A stretch of DNA of 64,000 nt from Chryseobacterium taichungense. Its GTDB lineage: Bacteria; Bacteroidota; Bacteroidia; Flavobacteriales; Weeksellaceae. Every line of letters begins with the position of its first letter. The stretch's first letter is position 1. A program made the translations under genes and the position numbers. This document shows, piece by piece, positions 1-8,939 of the stretch. The stretch covers positions 29,674 through 93,673 of the forward strand of contig NZ_FOBV01000012.1 in NCBI RefSeq assembly GCF_900109935.1, read 5' to 3'. Below the pieces are notes generated by a model, which saw nothing but the letters and a program-made list of their open reading frames with translations, did no database searches and was not told the origin of the DNA.

Positions 1-3000
1 CTGCCTGATTATTGAATACATCACTTGCCTTATTGTCAGCGTATCCCAAAATTCTTCCCTGTCCGATTGCATAATTAATATCTTTCGGTACATAGAATTC
101 TACTGTAAATACACCGTTTACGGCAGTTCCTGAAGCTTTTACTATAGCACTTCCTTCTTCAGTATAATTAAGGACAGGTGTTAAGCCGCCGTCATTATTT
201 AAAGTTGTTTTATTTAATCTTTTATCAAAAATATTAATTACCACGCGTCCGTTAAAAGTGGTGTTAACTGTTCCGTTAGGATTATTGATGTGTCCCTTTA
301 CTTTTACAAAATCCAATCCTCTGATAAGTCCGGGAACAGGAGTTTCTATATCGTCAATAACGAGTAATCGTTTTGGTCTGCTCAGCTTCATGGCCGGATC
401 TCCAAGGAAATTAACCTTTAAATGATCTGTAGCCGAACCTTTCTGTTTTTTAGCATTTAAATGTGCATAGCCCAATGTATCAAAATCATCGCTGGTAAGC
501 TTAAATATATTCTGGGTAAACAGATTCGTAAAATCTACTCCGTATCCAACATCGATAGCGCGGCTTGAAGTGATCATGGTTGCAGGACCACCTTGTTTCA
601 GTTTAATGAACTGCTCTCCTGCTGAAGAGGTTTCCGGCTCATCCCAAAGAGTAAATTCACAGGTTATTGTTGATACAAAAGGAAATCTGCTGTATACATT
701 TGAGAAATTATTCGCATTCTGGATTTCAGATAATGTTAATACTCTTTCCTGAGCCCATCCGTTTATCCCTCCGTGTCCGAAATAAAAAATGTACAAACTG
801 TTTCCGATATCATTTGAAATTGCCTGGTTTACCTGAGGATATCTCTGTCCTCCGGCAGTACTTTGCGCCTGGAAGGCATCCAGATATAGTTTTCTTACAT
901 TATACTCTTTAAGATCTGTAGTAGGCTGTTCAAAAACAGTCACCAGTGAATTATTCATAACTGTGTGGAAAGGCGTTCCTCCGTCGTTGTCATCATCCAC
1001 CACAAAGTCAAGCTTCATTTTCCATTCTCCAAAAGGTGTTGATTGTCCGGACAAGCTATTATAATAAGCCAGTGTCTTGTCAATCATATTTGCTGCTTCC
1101 GTCACATTTGCCGCAGGAAGTCTTCCTACCGGGAGATCAGGTAAATTGTTTGTAATGAATTCTGTGGTCTGTGGCTTTGTCATTACAATATAATCGTCTG
1201 TAACGAAAGATTTTACAACGTCAGAAGACTCTTCACTCTGATAGCTCGTCACCACATTGGAATTATTCGAAATTCTGTTTTTAAAATCATAAGAAGTATC
1301 TCCTAAAATGAATACATATTTTAATGTTCCCGCAGGAGTGTTGAGTTTAGTGACAAAATCCCGGATTGCTGTAAGGTCTCTGCTTCCGCTTCCGAATTCA
1401 TTGAATATTTTATCGGTATCTACAATCTGTACGTTATAATTGTTTTTTGTCTGATGATAATTGGCCAGTCTCTGAGCCTGTCCCATCATTTCCGGAACTG
1501 TAATAATCAGATAATCTACGTTTTGAAGCGCAGAAAGATTTTGATTGTTGATATGCCCTACAAATTGTGGAGAATAAGCAGCATCAGCTCTGAAAGCTAC
1601 AAATTCATTATTGAAATTCTGATCTGCCGCAGTATATGCAAAATTAAATGTTGTGTTTCCTGCAGCTTTATTCACCCTTCTGTTTGCATTGGTAATATCT
1701 GTAACATCCCATATCTGTTCAGCTGAAGCAGCATTGGTTAAGCTGAATCCATAAGTCGTGTTTGTTCCGCTTTCTAATGAAAAATCTCTGAAATTCATCT
1801 GTGTCCCGTTGAAATTCAGATTATCTTTATATTGCACTTCAATATAATCCAGATAGAAGTTTCCATTAGGATTAATCGTTATGTTGGGTTTTAAATTAAA
1901 TGTAATCTGATTCCCGCTTAGCCCTGTTGTTGCGCCGGTGTATCGTATCGGATAAAATTCATTCGTTGCCCCTAAGCTTATGGCAGGGATAACTGCGGTT
2001 ACGGGATTTAAGGTATTAATGTCAAATGAAATGCTGTTTTGCTGAGATTTATACCCGACAACCTGCGCTCTGAATCTTATTTCGTCGCCAGCCTGAATGG
2101 GTGATGCCGTGGTAAAACTTACCGCTCTGTCAGTTGTAAAGGGAGTTTCTTCAACCCAGATTCTTCCGACTTTCATCAGGTTTTTCTGATCATTATTTAT
2201 TACCTGATAGTTATCAAATCTTGTGATAAGAGGAGTTGAAGGCAGATTGACGTCTACAGCCTGAACTCTTTTTCCCGGGCCTTTGTCAAAATTTATATAA
2301 TAATAAGAATAATCTTCATAAATGTTCTTCAGGTTCTCGCTTCTGTCATTTCTTGTATCAATTCTTTTAAAGCCGTTTCCGTTTGAAGTATTGTAAAGAT
2401 TATATCCGTTTGGTCCTTGGGCATAAAACAAAGCATAGTCGCTGTCATTCCATACGCCGTCATCTTCCCCTACAACCTGAATAGCATTTTCCTGAAGCGC
2501 GCTATATCTCGCATCCTGGTTGTTTTCAGGAAGCATAATTCCTCCGTTTCCGTAGATTCTGAAGTTTTTTGGATTTACAGACGAAGGATTAATACCATTA
2601 TCCTGTAAAAACTGTTTTGTTATTTTGAAAATCCCTGACTTATCAACCTTGATTTTATAAAAATTCCCGGTGGATAAAGGATTGACCGTTGTTCCTACCT
2701 TTAGTGTGTTTCCTAAACTGTTTGATGCATTTGTTTCTGAAATTTCGAATGATGACAATCTCTGAACCTGTCCTTTCACCCTTTTAAATAACGCAACATT
2801 GATGTTCACATAACGTCCATCTTCCAGGTTATAATAAGTAACATCCTTAATCTCATAATCAGGAAGAAGATCTTTGCTTATTTCAAACAGATCCTTTCCG
2901 GAAACATTTTCCCATACCGGATTAGAAACTTTTACCTGCTTTTCGCCAACCTGTTGTTTGGTTGTTATAAAAATGTTATTTTGGCTGAATGAAAATCCTT

Positions 3001-3139
3001 GATTTTTAAAATTGGGGAGATTAAGTTTGGTATCACCATAATCCCGGATTTTAGAGCCATCCCATTCAATGGTGATTCTCTGAGCCCAGAGGGTTGATAC
3101 AAAGCTTAATAAAAATAAAAGCGAGATTTTTTGTTTCAT
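1..3139 (-). CDS. porU: Type IX secretion system sortase PorU (C-terminal end beyond window)
   Basis: Translating the minus strand from the ATG at 3139 gives an open frame of about 1046 codons that runs off the left edge. It starts with a signal peptide (KQKISLLFLLSF, then WAQ). The C-terminal half is a gingipain-like Peptidase_C25 domain, with a catalytic-type His near residue 789 (FGHGGING) and Cys near 827 (TITCEFTLWDEP). PorU is the cell-surface sortase that removes the C-terminal sorting domain from type IX cargo proteins. It lies divergent to gldJ, the arrangement known from gliding flavobacteria. PorU proteins are usually somewhat longer, so roughly the last 200 residues are missing only because of the window edge. 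Confidence 0.93.
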   Translation of the reverse strand, partial: MKQKISLLFLLSFVSTLWAQRITIEWDGSKIRDYGDTKLNLPNFKNQGFSFSQNNIFITTKQQVGEKQVKVSNPVWENVSGKDLFEISKDLLPDYEIKDVTYYNLEDGRYVNINVALFKRVKGQVQRLSSFEISETNASNSLGNTLKVGTTVNPLSTGNFYKIKVDKSGIFKITKQFLQDNGINPSSVNPKNFRIYGNGGIMLPENNQDARYSALQENAIQVVGEDDGVWNDSDYALFYAQGPNGYNLYNTSNGNGFKRIDTRNDRSENLKNIYEDYSYYYINFDKGPGKRVQAVDVNLPSTPLITRFDNYQVINNDQKNLMKVGRIWVEETPFTTDRAVSFTTASPIQAGDEIRFRAQVVGYKSQQNSISFDINTLNPVTAVIPAISLGATNEFYPIRYTGATTGLSGNQITFNLKPNITINPNGNFYLDYIEVQYKDNLNFNGTQMNFRDFSLESGTNTTYGFSLTNAASAEQIWDVTDITNANRRVNKAAGNTTFNFAYTAADQNFNNEFVAFRADAAYSPQFVGHINNQNLSALQNVDYLIITVPEMMGQAQRLANYHQTKNNYNVQIVDTDKIFNEFGSGSRDLTAIRDFVTKLNTPAGTLKYVFILGDTSYDFKNRISNNSNVVTSYQSEESSDVVKSFVTDDYIVMTKPQTTEFITNNLPDLPVGRLPAANVTEAANMIDKTLAYYNSLSGQSTPFGEWKMKLDFVVDDDNDGGTPFHTVMNNSLVTVFEQPTTDLKEYNVRKLYLDAFQAQSTAGGQRYPQVNQAISNDIGNSLYIFYFGHGGINGWAQERVLTLSEIQNANNFSNVYSRFPFVSTITCEFTLWDEPETSSAGEQFIKLKQGGPATMITSSRAIDVGYGVDFTNLFTQNIFKLTSDDFDTLGYAHLNAKKQKGSATDHLKVNFLGDPAMKLSRPKRLLVIDDIETPVPGLIRGLDFVKVKGHINNPNGTVNTTFNGRVVINIFDKRLNKTTLNNDGGLTPVLNYTEEGSAIVKASGTAVNGVFTVEFYVPKDINYAIGQGRILGYADNKASDVFNNQA

Positions 3140-3303
3140 GTTTATTTTTGAAATTTCTGAATTACAAAATAAATGAAAATTTTATAATTAAATTGTGATA
3201 CAATAAAATTAATTTGTTAACGTTTTTCAAAAAAATCAACTCTTTACTTGATTTATTGAATAATTTATTTTTTCTTTGTACTTTGAAAATATTTATATCG
3301 ACT

Positions 3304-4899
3304 ATGAAAAAACTAAAGTTGTTTTCATTAATAGCATTAAGTTCTACACTTGCATTAACCAGTTGCGGAGGATCTAATAATGGCGGCGGTACTAAAAAGT
3401 TTGTCAGCAAAACAGGTTGGAAACCAAACGAAAAACAAGGTTGGTTTTTTGCAGGAAAGCAACAAAAGCAGAAGGGTTGGCCGGGAATGGTATATGTAGA
3501 AGGTGGAACTTTTACAATGGGATTAGTGAAAGATGATGTTATGCACGACTGGAATAACTCACCACGCAGAATGCAGGTAAGTTCATTCTTTATCGGGGAA
3601 ACTGAAATTACTAACTACGAATACCGCGAATACCTGACATGGTTGAAGTATGTATTCCCTCCAAGTGATCCTAGCTTTAAGGAAATCTACAACGGTGCTT
3701 TGCCGGATACCTTATTGTGGGACAACAAATTATCTAGAAATGATTACAACGAGACGTATTTCCGTTCTCCTGAATTCGATTACTATCCTGTAGTAGGGGT
3801 ATCTTGGACTCAGGCAAACAGATATTGCGAATGGTTGTCAGACAGAGCAAACGAAAAAGCCCTAATGCAGGCTGGTATTATTGCTAAAGATTTGTATATC
3901 AACGAGTCTAACAATCAAGGTGGAACTGCTTTCAATATGGATAAATTCAAATCGAATGATCCTGAAATGCAAGGGTACATCAACGAAAAAAGAATGCAGC
4001 AAAAAACAGGTTTGAAAACAACAAACCAAAGATTATTGGCTGCTAACAGAGCTCCAAACGCTGCAATGGTTACCAAGTTCAGACTTCCTACTGAAGTTGA
4101 ATGGGAATACGCAGCTCTAGGATTGGCTAAGAACAGAGAGTACAACCAATATATGGGTAAAAAACCTCAAATTGAAAAATTAAGAGGTACCAAAGGAAGA
4201 GAAAGAGGAATGTTCCTTGAAAACTTCAAAATGGGTGCCGGTGATTATTCTGGTATCGCAGGTTGGAAAAACGATGGATCAGCACAAACTTCTGATGTAA
4301 GACAATTCCCTTCAAATGATCTAGGTATCTATGGAATGTACGGAAACGTATCAGAATGGACTGCAGACGTATATAGACCAATCATTGATGAAGATTTCAG
4401 CGATTTCAACTACTACAGAGGAAATATGCCTCAGGCTATCGTAAGAAACGGAGACGGAACTTATAAAATGGTAGATGAAAACAGCATTAAATATGATACT
4501 TTAGCAGACGGAAGATTAGTTTACAAAAACTTACCAGGACAGTTTGAAAGAGAAACCATTGCTGATTACAGAAACTATAGAGATGGTGACAGAATGTCTT
4601 CTTTAGATTATAGAAATGCTTCAGATTCGGCTGCTACTTATGATATGTACAATTCTCCTAAATCAAGATTTATTGTAGATGCCAATGGTAGAGTAGTGAT
4701 GCAGAAAGACAGAAAAGAAAGAACTTCTGAAATTTCTAACGACATCAGAGTTGTAAAAGGTGGTTCTTGGCAAGATACAGCTTATTGGTTGGATCCGGGA
4801 CAAAGAAGATATAAAAATCAAAATAAAGCTTACGGATGGATTGGATTCCGTGTGGCTCAGGATGCAAGAGCAAGCGACAAGAGTAGAACAAGAAGATAA
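3304..4899 (+). CDS. gldJ: Gliding motility lipoprotein GldJ
   Basis: 531 residues. The start at 3304 gives a clean lipoprotein signal (MKKLKLFSLIALSSTLALTS, then Cys); an upstream in-frame start at 3214 would bury it. The body is a formylglycine-generating-enzyme/SUMF1-like fold: VEGGTFTMG near residue 65, FRLPTEVEWEYAA near 265, YGMYGNVSEWTAD near 345, and VVKGGSW / GFRVAQD at the end. GldJ is an outer-membrane lipoprotein required for gliding and for stability of GldK in the type IX secretion motor. It lies divergent to porU and is followed by a strong terminator, so it is probably monocistronic. Confidence 0.95.
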   Translation: MKKLKLFSLIALSSTLALTSCGGSNNGGGTKKFVSKTGWKPNEKQGWFFAGKQQKQKGWPGMVYVEGGTFTMGLVKDDVMHDWNNSPRRMQVSSFFIGETEITNYEYREYLTWLKYVFPPSDPSFKEIYNGALPDTLLWDNKLSRNDYNETYFRSPEFDYYPVVGVSWTQANRYCEWLSDRANEKALMQAGIIAKDLYINESNNQGGTAFNMDKFKSNDPEMQGYINEKRMQQKTGLKTTNQRLLAANRAPNAAMVTKFRLPTEVEWEYAALGLAKNREYNQYMGKKPQIEKLRGTKGRERGMFLENFKMGAGDYSGIAGWKNDGSAQTSDVRQFPSNDLGIYGMYGNVSEWTADVYRPIIDEDFSDFNYYRGNMPQAIVRNGDGTYKMVDENSIKYDTLADGRLVYKNLPGQFERETIADYRNYRDGDRMSSLDYRNASDSAATYDMYNSPKSRFIVDANGRVVMQKDRKERTSEISNDIRVVKGGSWQDTAYWLDPGQRRYKNQNKAYGWIGFRVAQDARASDKSRTRR

Positions 4900-4923
4900 T
4901 ATTTATCAAAATAATTTTCAAAA

Positions 4924-4957
4924 AACCTTCCGGAATTCTGGAAGGTTTTTTTATTTT
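4924..4957 (+). terminator. Rho-independent terminator of gldJ
   Basis: AACCTTCC and GGAAGGTT form an 8-bp stem around GGAATTCT, followed by a T-rich run. It ends only a few bases before the murF start, so murF must have its own promoter. Confidence 0.85.
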
Positions 4958-4959
4958 TG
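4952..4959 (+). promoter_or_regulatory. TATTTTTG -7 element of murF, near-leaderless start
   Basis: An exact TAnnTTTG match ends 4 nt before the murF ATG (4964), inside the T-run of the gldJ terminator. The inferred transcription start would fall on or next to the start codon. No TTG is seen at the -33 spacing, where the terminator hairpin lies instead. Confidence 0.5.
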
Positions 4960-4963
4960 AACC

Positions 4964-6235
4964 ATGAATGCAGAACAATTTTATCCCTTGTTTTTACAAT
5001 CCCGGAATGTTGTGATCGACAGCAGAAAAATTGAGGAGAATGATATTTTCTTTGCTTTTTCGGGAGACAGTTTTAATGCCGCTACTTTGGCGGAAGAAGC
5101 AATTCTGAAGGGAACTCTGGCTGTGATCGTAGAACAGCAGAATTACGAAAATAAAGAGAAAAATATATTTTATGTTCCTTCAACTTTAGACTTTTTACAA
5201 GAGCTTGCTGTATATCACAGAAATAATCTTCAAATTCCTGTTATCGGTCTCACAGGCAGCAACGGAAAAACGACTACTAAAGAGATTATTCATGCCGTGC
5301 TTTCAGAGAAATTTAATGTCCAGTATACAAAAGGTAATTTAAATAACCACATTGGTGTTCCTCTAACGATACTCTCCATAAGACCGGAACATGAAATGGC
5401 TGTCATCGAAATGGGAGCCAATCATCAAAAAGAAATAGAACTTCTCTGCTCGATTTCAAAGCCTGATTTTGGCTATATTACCAATTTTGGAAAGGCACAT
5501 TTAGAAGGATTCGGAGGTTATGAGGGAGTGATAAAAGGAAAATCAGAATTATATGATTACCTGAAGAATAATGGTAAAACAATTCTTGTCAACGAAAATG
5601 ATCCTGTTCAGGTTGAGAAAACGGCAGATTATTCACATAAAATTACTTTTGGTAAGCCAGCATCAGATTATCAGTTTGAATTGTTTTCTGAAGAGCATTT
5701 TGTGGGCTTAGTATACAAAAATGAAAAAGTAATTTCAAAACTTACCGGAAACTACAACTTTACCAATCTTTGTGCTGCCGTAAGTTTAGGACTTTATTTT
5801 GATGTCGATTTTGATAAAATCATTCATGCTATCGAGAACTATATTCCAACAAATATGCGTTCCCAAATCGCCGCGAAAGGAGAAAAAACATTGGTATTAG
5901 ATACATATAATGCAAACCCCAGCTCAATGAGTGCTTCTTTACAAAACTTTATTACTTTTGAAGGCTCAAAAACAATCATCATTGGTGATATGCTTGAGCT
6001 TGGTGACGAGAGTGAAAATGAGCACAGTGGTATTTTAAACTTAGCTTTAAGCTTAGGTTTTGATCATATTATCACCGTAGGTAAAAATTTTAAAGCCGTA
6101 AATGATACAACGTTAAGTTTTGAAAACACCCAAGAGCTTGCAGAATATTTAAAACAAAATAAAATTACCTCAAAAAATATACTTTTAAAAGGATCGAGAG
6201 GTATTGCCTTGGAAAAAGCGATAGATTTTATTTAA
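4964..6235 (+). CDS. murF: UDP-N-acetylmuramoyl-tripeptide--D-alanyl-D-alanine ligase
   Basis: 423 residues. MurF adds D-Ala-D-Ala to the UDP-MurNAc-tripeptide in the cytoplasm, the last soluble step of peptidoglycan precursor synthesis. The ATP-binding loop GLTGSNGKTTTKE is at about residues 95-107. VIEMGANHQKEIELL and TNFGKAHLEGFGG are typical Mur ligase central-domain motifs, and DTYNANPSSMSASL marks the start of the C-terminal domain. The gene is compact but full length for Bacteroidota. Its end overlaps the convergent NUDIX gene by 8 bp. It sits behind gldJ as in other flavobacteria. Confidence 0.93.
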   Translation: MNAEQFYPLFLQSRNVVIDSRKIEENDIFFAFSGDSFNAATLAEEAILKGTLAVIVEQQNYENKEKNIFYVPSTLDFLQELAVYHRNNLQIPVIGLTGSNGKTTTKEIIHAVLSEKFNVQYTKGNLNNHIGVPLTILSIRPEHEMAVIEMGANHQKEIELLCSISKPDFGYITNFGKAHLEGFGGYEGVIKGKSELYDYLKNNGKTILVNENDPVQVEKTADYSHKITFGKPASDYQFELFSEEHFVGLVYKNEKVISKLTGNYNFTNLCAAVSLGLYFDVDFDKIIHAIENYIPTNMRSQIAAKGEKTLVLDTYNANPSSMSASLQNFITFEGSKTIIIGDMLELGDESENEHSGILNLALSLGFDHIITVGKNFKAVNDTTLSFENTQELAEYLKQNKITSKNILLKGSRGIALEKAIDFI

Positions 6236-6839
6236 GCTTTGTATTCCAGAATTCTTTGATGATCAGTTTGATATTTTTAAATGTGCTTGGAAAAACTTCC
6301 TCTTCTATTTGAGCGGTATTTTTCCAGGCAACTTCAGTGATTCCTTCTTCAATTTGAGGCTTTGATGTGTCTTCACCCTTAAAATTCATCTCAAACCAAT
6401 GGGTACATTTTAATATTTTGTCACCATTCCTCTCTACATAAATGTGATATGTCGTGTTGATGAATCTGACTAATTCTACGTCCCGCAATCCTGTTTCCTC
6501 TTCAATTTCCCGTACTGCGGACTCTTCACGGGATTCCCCTTTTTCCATTTTCCCTTTCGGAAGATCCCATTTTCCAAGTCTTTTGATGAATAGAATGTCT
6601 CCTTCAGGATTATTCACAATACCGCCGGCAGCCTCAATGATTCTGAAAAGGCTTTGAAACTGTGACCAGATTTCATCAATATTTTCACCGAAAACATTTA
6701 ATTCCTTTACTGATGTATTTTCAAGAAGATCAAGAGCGATCTCCAGGCTTGTGACGTTTTCGTATCCAAGCGTTTTTTCTAAGTTTTCAGATTGCTTAGA
6801 CAACAATAATTTTTTTTCGTTCACAAAAACTTTATACAT
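6228..6839 (-). CDS. NUDIX hydrolase with N-terminal extension
   Basis: 203 residues. A NUDIX box (GKMEKGESREESAVREIEEE, then TGL) sits in the second half and matches GX5EX7REUXEEXGU. The first ~75 residues are an extra domain of unknown role. NUDIX enzymes hydrolyse nucleoside diphosphate derivatives; the substrate cannot be read from the sequence. It converges on murF with an 8-bp overlap and is divergent from the SRPBCC gene 39 bp away, so those two probably share a promoter region. Confidence 0.85.
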   Translation of the reverse strand: MYKVFVNEKKLLLSKQSENLEKTLGYENVTSLEIALDLLENTSVKELNVFGENIDEIWSQFQSLFRIIEAAGGIVNNPEGDILFIKRLGKWDLPKGKMEKGESREESAVREIEEETGLRDVELVRFINTTYHIYVERNGDKILKCTHWFEMNFKGEDTSKPQIEEGITEVAWKNTAQIEEEVFPSTFKNIKLIIKEFWNTKLK

Positions 6840-6878
6840 ATATTTGTAAGAATTAAGAATTTAATACAAAAATAAAAA

Positions 6879-7268
6879 ATGAATTTAGAAGGACGAAAGA
6901 TTATTGTCAATAAATCATCTAAAGACCTGGTAGAAATACTGAAATCACCGGAAAATTACAAAGATTTTATGCCGGACGGTCTTCAGAAATTTGAAACGAG
7001 AGAAGACGGATTTAAATTCGGGTTGCAGGGAATGCCGGAAATTGCTTTGAAAATTGATGAAGTGAATGATCAGAAAGCGGTTTTGAAATCTGCAAGTTCT
7101 AGCCTTGACTTTTCATTGACTGCTGCATTACAACCTCTTAATGAAAATCAAACAGAAGTACAGATGCTTTTTGAGGGAAAATTCAATCCGTTCATCAAAA
7201 TGATGGTTGAAAAACCGCTTCAGAACTTTATCAATACGCTGACTGATAAAATTGAAGCTTACAAATAA
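6879..7268 (+). CDS. SRPBCC-fold (START/polyketide-cyclase-like) protein
   Basis: 129 residues with no signal peptide. The pattern (short N-terminal strand GRKIIVNKS, a DLVEILKSPENYKDFMPD helix, then strands and a long C-terminal helix ending FINTLTDKIEAYK) fits small SRPBCC hydrophobic-ligand proteins. No catalytic motif is evident and the ligand is unknown. It is divergent from the NUDIX gene and followed at once by a terminator. Confidence 0.7.
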   Translation: MNLEGRKIIVNKSSKDLVEILKSPENYKDFMPDGLQKFETREDGFKFGLQGMPEIALKIDEVNDQKAVLKSASSSLDFSLTAALQPLNENQTEVQMLFEGKFNPFIKMMVEKPLQNFINTLTDKIEAYK

Positions 7269-7271
7269 ACT

Positions 7272-7297
7272 AAACCTTCCACTTGGGAGGTTTTTTT
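7272..7297 (+). terminator. Rho-independent terminator after the SRPBCC gene
   Basis: AAACCTTCC pairs with GGGAGGTTT (one G-T wobble) around a 4-nt loop, followed by seven T. It touches the end of the convergent anmK. Confidence 0.8.
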
Positions 7298-8339
7298 ATG
7301 CGATAATTCCAGAACTGTGATTATAGGAACTGCCGGTAGCTGAAGACAAAACGTTGATCTCATTATTTATACGGAGGATTCCCATCAACGCAAAAATCAA
7401 AGCTTCTTTATATTCTATGATTTCCTTTTCGGGAATGATAATATCAGTCATTGTCTTGCCACGGATTATTTCAATTAAATATTGATTATAAGCTCCTCCG
7501 CCCGTAACAAGAACATTCTTTAAACGTTTTTCTTCTAAAACTTTTGAAATCTGTACAGCAGCATGTTCAGTAAAAGTTGATAAGGCATCAAGTTTTTCAA
7601 TATCTTGAAATAATGGGAAAATGTTTTCGTTGCACCATTCAACGCCTAACGATTTTGGATGTGATTGTTGATAGAAATTTAGTGAATTAAGCTGTAACAG
7701 AACATCTTCATTAATTGTTCCTCTTTTTGCAAGGTTACCATTTTCATCAAAATCAACGCCAAAGTTCTTGGCAAGCTGATTAAGAACAATATTTACCGGA
7801 GCAATGTCAAAGGCGATCCTTTGATTGTTGATTTTTAATGAAATGTTGGAAAATCCGCCCAGATTAAGACAGGCATCATACTGTGGAAAAAGCAATTCGT
7901 CACCAATAGGTACGAGTGGAGCACCATTACCACCCATCAGTACATCCTGGCTTCTGAAATCATAAACGACAGGCAGATTAGCTTCCAGTTTTATAGCTCT
8001 TCCATCTCCGATTTGTAGTGTAAATTTCTTTTCAGGCTGATGAAAAATTGTGTGTCCGTGAGATGCGATAAGATCAATATGAGTAAGCTGATGATTTTCA
8101 ATAAAACTTTTAACCGATTTTCCCAGATAAAAGCCATATGATGAATTCAGCTCGAGAAGTTCTTCCGCAGAAAGATGAATTGCATTTTTTAGTTGATTTT
8201 TCAGTGCTTTATCGTAAGAAACAGTTTCTGCGTTTAAGATTTCAAAGCTCCAGGAATCTTCTTTCTGGAATCTTGCAAAACAGATATCCAGACCATCCAG
8301 ACTGGTTCCGGACATCAATCCTATAGCGTGGAATATCAT
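7296..8339 (-). CDS. anmK: Anhydro-N-acetylmuramic acid kinase
   Basis: 347 residues. AnmK phosphorylates and opens 1,6-anhydroMurNAc released during cell-wall recycling, giving MurNAc-6-phosphate. The diagnostic N-terminus AIGLMSGTSLDGLDICFARF is visible, as are GHGHT-like SHGHTIFHQP, GDGRAI, LNLGGFSNI and VTGGGAYN. The frame is open upstream to 8420, but the ATG at 8339 places the conserved motif right at the N-terminus and follows the lptC stop by 4 nt, so it is preferred. It is the last gene of the barrel-lptC-anmK operon. Confidence 0.92.
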   Translation of the reverse strand: MIFHAIGLMSGTSLDGLDICFARFQKEDSWSFEILNAETVSYDKALKNQLKNAIHLSAEELLELNSSYGFYLGKSVKSFIENHQLTHIDLIASHGHTIFHQPEKKFTLQIGDGRAIKLEANLPVVYDFRSQDVLMGGNGAPLVPIGDELLFPQYDACLNLGGFSNISLKINNQRIAFDIAPVNIVLNQLAKNFGVDFDENGNLAKRGTINEDVLLQLNSLNFYQQSHPKSLGVEWCNENIFPLFQDIEKLDALSTFTEHAAVQISKVLEEKRLKNVLVTGGGAYNQYLIEIIRGKTMTDIIIPEKEIIEYKEALIFALMGILRINNEINVLSSATGSSYNHSSGIIA

Positions 8340-8343
8340 AATA

Positions 8344-8937
8344 TTATTTCTTGTTTTCAGATAGTTTGTCGGTAGTGAAGTCTCCGGAGTTCTGATAAAA
8401 TACATATTCGGAAAAATCATCTTTAGCGGTCATTCCGTGGGTTCCGATAAGGGTAGAGCCGTCTTTCATCGTCACATAAACTGTATCACGGGTGTAAATC
8501 CTCTTTTTCCTCTGGTCCCAGAATACAGACTGCATCGCAAATCTCTCATTCTCATTGGTGGTAATTCTTACATCACCTCGGGCTTCATAGAATTGCTTAT
8601 AATCATAGAATTTAGCATACTTTGCTTTGATCGTTCCCGGAACTTTCGGTTTCTTTTTATCAAAAAACAAAATATTGATTCCTTTTCTTGCAACAGTGTA
8701 GGGGCTGTCGATAAGTTCATATTTTTCAATAATCGGAGCTTTGGCTCGCATCGTTACAAATCCTGAATCCCTCTGGATGATATTGGCATTGTTGATGATC
8801 TGTGAAGCAAAATTTTTATTATTCTTGCCTGTGTTTTTTGTAAGATCTTCTTCACAGGATGTTATGATAAAAAATATAGCACAACTAAAAAGGTATGCTA
8901 TATTTTTTTTATATGATATGTTTCTGAAGAACTTCAT
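8344..8937 (-). CDS. lptC: LPS export ABC transporter periplasmic protein LptC
   Basis: 197 residues. The chosen ATG at 8937 lies 2 nt after the stop of the upstream barrel gene; a longer frame to 8967 overlaps that gene. An N-terminal hydrophobic segment ends in a lipobox-like TSC. The rest has the LptC/OstA beta-jellyroll pattern: GFVTMRAKAPIIEKYE, KKPKVPGTIKAKYAKFYD, ARGDVRITTNENERF, FWDQRKKRIYTRD. LptC links the inner-membrane LptBFG complex to LptA during lipopolysaccharide export. It is tightly coupled to its neighbours on both sides. Confidence 0.82.
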   Translation of the reverse strand: MKFFRNISYKKNIAYLFSCAIFFIITSCEEDLTKNTGKNNKNFASQIINNANIIQRDSGFVTMRAKAPIIEKYELIDSPYTVARKGINILFFDKKKPKVPGTIKAKYAKFYDYKQFYEARGDVRITTNENERFAMQSVFWDQRKKRIYTRDTVYVTMKDGSTLIGTHGMTAKDDFSEYVFYQNSGDFTTDKLSENKK

Positions 8938-8939
8938 TT

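Noticed and set aside
570..912. Plus-strand ORFs of 60-90 aa at 570-1726 and 2417-2608
   Set aside because: They lie inside the minus-strand porU frame, which has clear protease motifs; the plus frames have no recognisable protein character.
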